64,000 nt of DNA, taken from the NCBI GenBank assembly GCA_964489735.1, contig CAZBAL010000004.1, positions 34,108 through 98,107 of the forward strand, in the 5' to 3' direction. The position numbers and the translations under genes were made by a program. This DNA is from Andreesenia sp964489735. Its GTDB lineage: Bacteria; Bacillota; Clostridia; Tissierellales; Gottschalkiaceae. How positions within the stretch are numbered: the stretch's first letter is position 1; every line of letters starts with the position of its first letter. Positions 59,636 to 64,000 of the stretch are shown one piece after another. A model generated the notes under the pieces. That model searched no databases. It saw only the letters and a list, made by a program, of their open reading frames with translations, and was not told the DNA's origin.

Positions 59636-61141
59636 ATGAATCTAAGACCTGAAGAAATAAGTTCAATTATTAAAGAACAGATCAAAAGGTATGATAGTAA
59701 AATAGATGTTGTTGACGTAGGTACAGTTATCCAAGTAGGGGACGGTATTGCGAGAGTTCACGGTCTTGAAAAGTGTATGGCCGGAGAGCTGCTTGAGTTC
59801 CCTGGTGAAGTTTACGGTATGGCCCTTAACCTTGAGGAAGACAACGTAGGTTGCGTTCTTATGGGGGAAGAGAGAGAAATCAAAGAGGGAGATACAGTAA
59901 AAAGAACAGGAAGAATTGTTGAGGTTCCTGTTGGAGAGCAGATGATAGGTAGAGTTGTTAATGCTCTTGGACAGCCAATAGATGGAAAAGGACCAATAAC
60001 TACAGATAAATATAGACCAATAGAAGCAGTTGCATCAGGAGTTATTGCTAGACAATCAGTTTCTGAGCCACTTCAAACTGGTATAAAATCAATAGACTCG
60101 ATGTTCCCTATCGGTAGAGGACAGAGAGAGCTTATAATCGGTGACAGACAGACTGGTAAAACTGCTATAGCAGTAGATACTATTCTTAACCAGAAAGGTG
60201 AAGATGTTATCTGTATATATGTTGCTATAGGACAGAAGAGATCAACTGTTGCACAGATTGTTAGTACATTAGAATCAAGAGGAGCAATGGATTATACTAT
60301 TGTAGTTTCGGCTACAGCGAGTGAGCTTGCTCCAGTTCAATATATAGCACCATATGCTGGAGTTGCTATGGGTGAAGAGTTCATGTATAACGGAAAAGAC
60401 GTACTGATTGTTTATGATGACTTATCAAAACATGCGGTTGCTTACCGTGCGATGTCTCTACTACTTCGTAGACCACCAGGACGTGAGGCTTATCCAGGGG
60501 ATGTTTTCTATCTTCACTCAAGACTTCTTGAGAGAGCGGCTAGAGTTAACAAAGAATATGGCGGCGGTTCAATAACTGCACTTCCAATAATTGAGACTCA
60601 AGCGGGAGATATATCAGCATATATCCCTACAAACGTTATATCAATCACTGATGGTCAGATATTCCTAGAGACAGAGCTTTTCTTCTCAGGACAGAGACCG
60701 GCGGTTAACTCAGGACTTTCAGTTTCGCGTGTTGGGGGAGCTGCCCAAATAAGTGCGATGAAGAAAGTATCTGGAGGACTTAAACTTGAGCTTGCACAGT
60801 ACTCAGAGCTTGTTGCATTCTCTCAGTTTGGTTCAGACCTTGATAAAGAAACACAAGAAAGACTTGCGCAAGGGGAAAGAATTCTTGAGATTCTTAAACA
60901 GCCTCAATATTCACCTCTTCCAGTAGAGAAGCAAGTTATGATAATATATGCAGTAACAAATAAGTATCTTTCAGATGTTCCAGTTGAAAAGATAAGAGAA
61001 TTTGAAGCAGAATTCTTAAGCTTTATGGAACAAAGCTATCCTAATGTAGGAAAGTCTATAGCAGAAACTAAAGATCTTACTGAAGAAGCGGAAGCTGAAC
61101 TGAAAAAAGGTCTTGAAGAATTCAAAAAGAGTTTTTCGTAA
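59636..61141 (+). CDS. atpA: F-type ATP synthase subunit alpha
   Basis: The 501-residue regulatory subunit of F1 has Walker A GDRQTGKTAIA, IYVAIGQKRSTVAQ, LIVYDDLSKHAVAYR and PAVNSGLSVSRVGGAAQ. Normal length and motifs. 14 nt after atpH. Confidence 0.97.
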   Translation: MNLRPEEISSIIKEQIKRYDSKIDVVDVGTVIQVGDGIARVHGLEKCMAGELLEFPGEVYGMALNLEEDNVGCVLMGEEREIKEGDTVKRTGRIVEVPVGEQMIGRVVNALGQPIDGKGPITTDKYRPIEAVASGVIARQSVSEPLQTGIKSIDSMFPIGRGQRELIIGDRQTGKTAIAVDTILNQKGEDVICIYVAIGQKRSTVAQIVSTLESRGAMDYTIVVSATASELAPVQYIAPYAGVAMGEEFMYNGKDVLIVYDDLSKHAVAYRAMSLLLRRPPGREAYPGDVFYLHSRLLERAARVNKEYGGGSITALPIIETQAGDISAYIPTNVISITDGQIFLETELFFSGQRPAVNSGLSVSRVGGAAQISAMKKVSGGLKLELAQYSELVAFSQFGSDLDKETQERLAQGERILEILKQPQYSPLPVEKQVMIIYAVTNKYLSDVPVEKIREFEAEFLSFMEQSYPNVGKSIAETKDLTEEAEAELKKGLEEFKKSFS

Positions 61142-61175
61142 GTTGTAGTGACTTTCTAAATTAGGGGGTGAGTTT

Positions 61176-62045
61176 ATGGCTCAAATGAGAGATATAAAGA
61201 GAAGAATTAGAAGTGTTAACAGTACTATGCAGATAACTAATGCTATGTATCTTGTATCTTCTGCTAAAGTTAGAAAAGCAAGACAAAAGGTTGAAGAAAC
61301 AAGACCGTATACTCAAGCAATTATAGAAAGTATTCGAAGAGTTTTAGGAAACGCCGTAGGTATTTCCCATCCTTTTCTTGAAAAAAGAGAAGTTAAAAAT
61401 ATTGCTTATGTTATAGTTTCCTCAGATAGAGGACTTGCTGGTGGATATAATGCTAATATCATGAAACTTGCAGAGGAAGATATGTCTGCTACACAGAGAG
61501 ACAATATCAAAATAATAACATATGGAGCTAAAGCAAGAGATTATTTCAGCAGAAGAAATTACAATATATTAAGCTGTCAGACAGGCACGACAGAAGACCC
61601 TAGTTATACAGATGCAAAAAGAGTCGGTGATGAACTGATAAAGATGTATAATGCAGGAGAGATAGATGAGATAAGACTTATTTATACTCACTTCAACAGT
61701 GTTATATCTCAAGAACCTAAAGTTATTAAGCTACTACCTGCAGAAATAGAAACGGATCAAGCAGCAGATGGTGATGATAAAGGACGTACTCTGACGGAAT
61801 ACGATCCTTCTCCGGAAGTTGTTTTAGACTACTTGATACCAAAGTACGTAAATGGAGCAATATACGGAGCTCTAGTTGAATCATCTGCCAGTCAGCAGGG
61901 AGCAAGGATGACAGCTATGGAGTCTGCAACTGATAATGCTAATGAAATGATAGAGTCATTAGAACTGCTATATAACAGAGCACGTCAGGCATCTATTACA
62001 CAAGAAATTACAGAGATCGTTGCAGGTGCGGATGCACAGGCATAG
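61176..62045 (+). CDS. atpG: F-type ATP synthase subunit gamma
   Basis: In the 289-residue rotor shaft, the N-terminal MRDIKRRIRSVNSTMQITNAMYLVSSAK and the C-terminal ARMTAMESATDNANEMI form the coiled coil; SSDRGLAGGYNANI lies between. TAGGGGGTGAG precedes the ATG. Confidence 0.96.
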   Translation: MAQMRDIKRRIRSVNSTMQITNAMYLVSSAKVRKARQKVEETRPYTQAIIESIRRVLGNAVGISHPFLEKREVKNIAYVIVSSDRGLAGGYNANIMKLAEEDMSATQRDNIKIITYGAKARDYFSRRNYNILSCQTGTTEDPSYTDAKRVGDELIKMYNAGEIDEIRLIYTHFNSVISQEPKVIKLLPAEIETDQAADGDDKGRTLTEYDPSPEVVLDYLIPKYVNGAIYGALVESSASQQGARMTAMESATDNANEMIESLELLYNRARQASITQEITEIVAGADAQA

Positions 62046-62079
62046 TCAGATTAAAGATATTAGTGGAGGAGTGAAGTAA

Positions 62080-63480
62080 ATGGCTAAAGAAAACATAGGA
62101 AAAGTAGTTCAGATCATAGGACCTGTGTTGGATATAAGATTTAGCGATGACAACCTACCAGAACTTCTAAACGCTATTGAAATACAAAATGGCGATGACA
62201 AAGTTGTTGCAGAGGTATCTCAGCACGTTGGAGATGACACTGTAAGATGTATAGCGATGTCTTCAACAGATGGACTAGTTAGAGGGATGGACGCTGTGAA
62301 TACAGGTGCACCTATATCAGTTCCAGTAGGAGATAAAACTTTAGGTAGATTGTTAAATGTCCTAGGAGAAACTATAGATGAAAAGGGACAAATTGAAGAT
62401 TCTATGAAATTACCAATCCATAGAGAAGCGCCTGCATACGAAGAGCAGATGACAGCTACGGAAATATTCGAGACTGGTATAAAAGTTATCGACCTTATCG
62501 CGCCATATGCGAAAGGTGGTAAAATCGGTCTGTTCGGAGGAGCCGGAGTTGGAAAGACAGTTCTTATTCAGGAGCTTATCAACAATATAGCTAAAGAGCA
62601 CGGTGGACTATCAGTTTTCGCCGGAGTTGGAGAGAGAACTAGAGAAGGTAATGACCTTTACTACGAGATGATTGAGTCGGGAGTTATCGACAATACGGCT
62701 CTAGTATTCGGTCAGATGAATGAGCCACCAGGAGCTAGAATGAGAGTTGCTCTTACAGGGCTTACTATGGCAGAGTATTTTAGAGATCAGGAAGGACAGG
62801 ACGTTCTTCTGTTTATAGATAATATATTCAGATTTACTCAGGCTGGTTCGGAGGTTTCGGCACTACTTGGTCGTCTACCTTCAGCGGTTGGATACCAACC
62901 AACACTAGCAACTGAGATGGGACAGTTACAGGAGAGAATCACATCTACTAAGAAAGGTTCTATCACATCTGTTCAGGCAGTTTATGTACCTGCGGATGAC
63001 CTTACTGACCCGGCGCCAGCTACAACATTTACGCATCTTGATGCAACAACAGTTCTTTCGCGTCAGATATCAGCTCTAGGAATCTATCCTGCAGTTGACC
63101 CTCTTGATTCAACATCAAGAATACTTGACCCTGTTGTTGTTGGGGAAGAGCATTATGAAGTTGCACGTCAAGTTCAGGAGTTACTTCAGAGCTACAAAGA
63201 GCTTCAAGATATAATCGCTATACTAGGTATGGATGAGTTATCAGAGGAGCAAAAGGTAGTTGTTGCACGTGCAAGAAGAATTCAACGTTTCCTATCACAA
63301 CCATTTAGCGTTGCAGAGCAGTTTACAGGAATGCCAGGAGCATATGTTCCATTAAAAGAAACAATAAGAAGCTTTAAAGAAATAGTTGAAGGTAAGCATG
63401 ACAACCTTCCAGAGTCAGCTTTCTTATATGTAGGAACTATAGAAGAAGCTGTAGAAAAAGCTAAAAAAATGCAGGGATAA
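62080..63480 (+). CDS. atpD: F-type ATP synthase subunit beta
   Basis: The 466-residue catalytic subunit has Walker A GGAGVGKTVLIQELI, GERTREGNDLY, Walker B VLLFIDNIFRFTQAGSE, ALLGRLPSAVGYQPTL and the C-terminal DELSEEQ hinge (DELSEE). Standard in all respects. Confidence 0.97.
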   Translation: MAKENIGKVVQIIGPVLDIRFSDDNLPELLNAIEIQNGDDKVVAEVSQHVGDDTVRCIAMSSTDGLVRGMDAVNTGAPISVPVGDKTLGRLLNVLGETIDEKGQIEDSMKLPIHREAPAYEEQMTATEIFETGIKVIDLIAPYAKGGKIGLFGGAGVGKTVLIQELINNIAKEHGGLSVFAGVGERTREGNDLYYEMIESGVIDNTALVFGQMNEPPGARMRVALTGLTMAEYFRDQEGQDVLLFIDNIFRFTQAGSEVSALLGRLPSAVGYQPTLATEMGQLQERITSTKKGSITSVQAVYVPADDLTDPAPATTFTHLDATTVLSRQISALGIYPAVDPLDSTSRILDPVVVGEEHYEVARQVQELLQSYKELQDIIAILGMDELSEEQKVVVARARRIQRFLSQPFSVAEQFTGMPGAYVPLKETIRSFKEIVEGKHDNLPESAFLYVGTIEEAVEKAKKMQG

Positions 63481-63502
63481 GTAGTTAATTGGAGGTGAAG
63501 AA

Positions 63503-63904
63503 ATGTCTCAGTTTTTACTAGAGATAATCACTCCAGAGCGCAATTTCTTCAGTGGAGAAGTAGATAGAGTTATCGCAAGAAGTATATCGGGAGATATAGC
63601 TATACTTGCGAACCATATACCGATTGTTACACCTTTAGAGGTTAGCATACTTAAGATAAAGTCAGGGAATGAAGAAATGAGAGCTGCTATATCTTCTGGT
63701 TATATGGAAGTTTCAAGCGATAAAACTACTTTGATCGTTGATGCAGCTGAGTGGCCAGATGAAATAGATCTACAGAGAGCAGAAGCTGCAAGAAAAAGAG
63801 CAGAAGAAAGACTTCGTTCAGGAGCGGATACAGATATTGCTAGAGCAGAGCTTGCTCTTAGCAGAGCTATCAATAGAATTAATGTCAAGCAAGAAGGACA
63901 ATAA
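63503..63904 (+). CDS. atpC: F-type ATP synthase subunit epsilon
   Basis: The 133-residue protein has an N-terminal beta-sandwich (FLLEIITPERNFFSGEV, LANHIPIVTPL) and a C-terminal helical hairpin (RAEAARKRAEERL...ARAELALSRAINRINV). Links rotor and regulates hydrolysis. Last gene of the operon. Confidence 0.95.
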   Translation: MSQFLLEIITPERNFFSGEVDRVIARSISGDIAILANHIPIVTPLEVSILKIKSGNEEMRAAISSGYMEVSSDKTTLIVDAAEWPDEIDLQRAEAARKRAEERLRSGADTDIARAELALSRAINRINVKQEGQ

Positions 63905-63912
63905 TATAAATG

Positions 63913-63946
63913 AAAATCAGACCAGATTATCTGGTCTGATTTTTTT
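63913..63946 (+). terminator. Terminator of the atp operon
   Basis: A perfect 13-bp stem AAAATCAGACCAG/CTGGTCTGATTTT with an ATTAT loop, then TTT. Confidence 0.95.
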
Positions 63947-64000
63947 ATGTTAAAAATTCCCAATATTAAATTTTCATATGGAGTATATATGAAATATTAT

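Overview
The window is a low-GC Gram-positive chromosome segment (Firmicutes, Clostridia-like anaerobe). This rests on AT-rich DNA, consensus sigma-A promoters, GGAGG-type ribosome binding sites with frequent TTG/GTG starts, U-tailed terminators, S-layer homology (SLH) proteins, an in-frame UGA best read as selenocysteine, a tryptophanase-family lyase and an F-type ATP synthase with the sodium-binding c-ring signature. I do not assign a genus. No rRNA, tRNA, CRISPR array, prophage or insertion sequence is visible. A 100-N assembly gap lies at 1267-1366.

Region 1 (1-18.4 kb) keeps the Bacillus subtilis order metG-tatD-yabE-rnmV-rsmA...veg...ispE, interrupted by inserted blocks. These are two tandem paralogous membrane proteins; a redox/metal block (SmtB-type metal sensor, glutaredoxin, DUF1858 protein, CcdA, thioredoxin-like lipoprotein, HesB-like selenoprotein); a 5-formyl-THF cyclo-ligase; an FNR-type regulator; a CopA copper ATPase; CorA; and an L,D-transpeptidase. 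The ispE operon continues with a GntR regulator, murI, a DUF1934 protein and a cupin.

Region 2 (18.4-38.8 kb) is more accessory: pdxS without pdxT, two SLH surface proteins, dut, a convergent block (NAD(P)HX epimerase, Na+/K+-H+ antiporter, thiC with a TPP riboswitch), purE, a GerMN lipoprotein, a TPR protein, an AI-2E-type permease, and an operon joining a THEP1-NTPase/methyltransferase fusion to a FecCD-type ABC importer that has no substrate-binding protein. A YhgE/Pip protein follows on the minus strand.

Region 3 (39-64 kb) is housekeeping and again follows B. subtilis order: fba-fsa-glpX-rho-[tnaA-rpoN]-rpmE-DUF1385-prmC-[two half-size chromate transporters]-prfA-sua5-ywlE-rpiB-upp-comEB-tagO-mnaA-atpZ/atpI-atpBEFHAGDC. 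Bracketed genes look like insertions into the ancestral order.

The most informative signals are: (i) a complete FNR-like regulator (Fe-S cysteines and E-x-x-S-R recognition helix) together with two identical perfect FNR boxes, TTGATATTTATCAA, 27 kb apart in front of genes of unknown role; (ii) the UGA-containing HesB-like gene in a thiol-redox block; (iii) the THEP1-methyltransferase fusion with an orphan metal/siderophore-type importer; (iv) an SLH protein whose SLH repeats are split by a roughly 65-residue Asp/Glu stretch; and (v) the Na+ signature of the ATP synthase.
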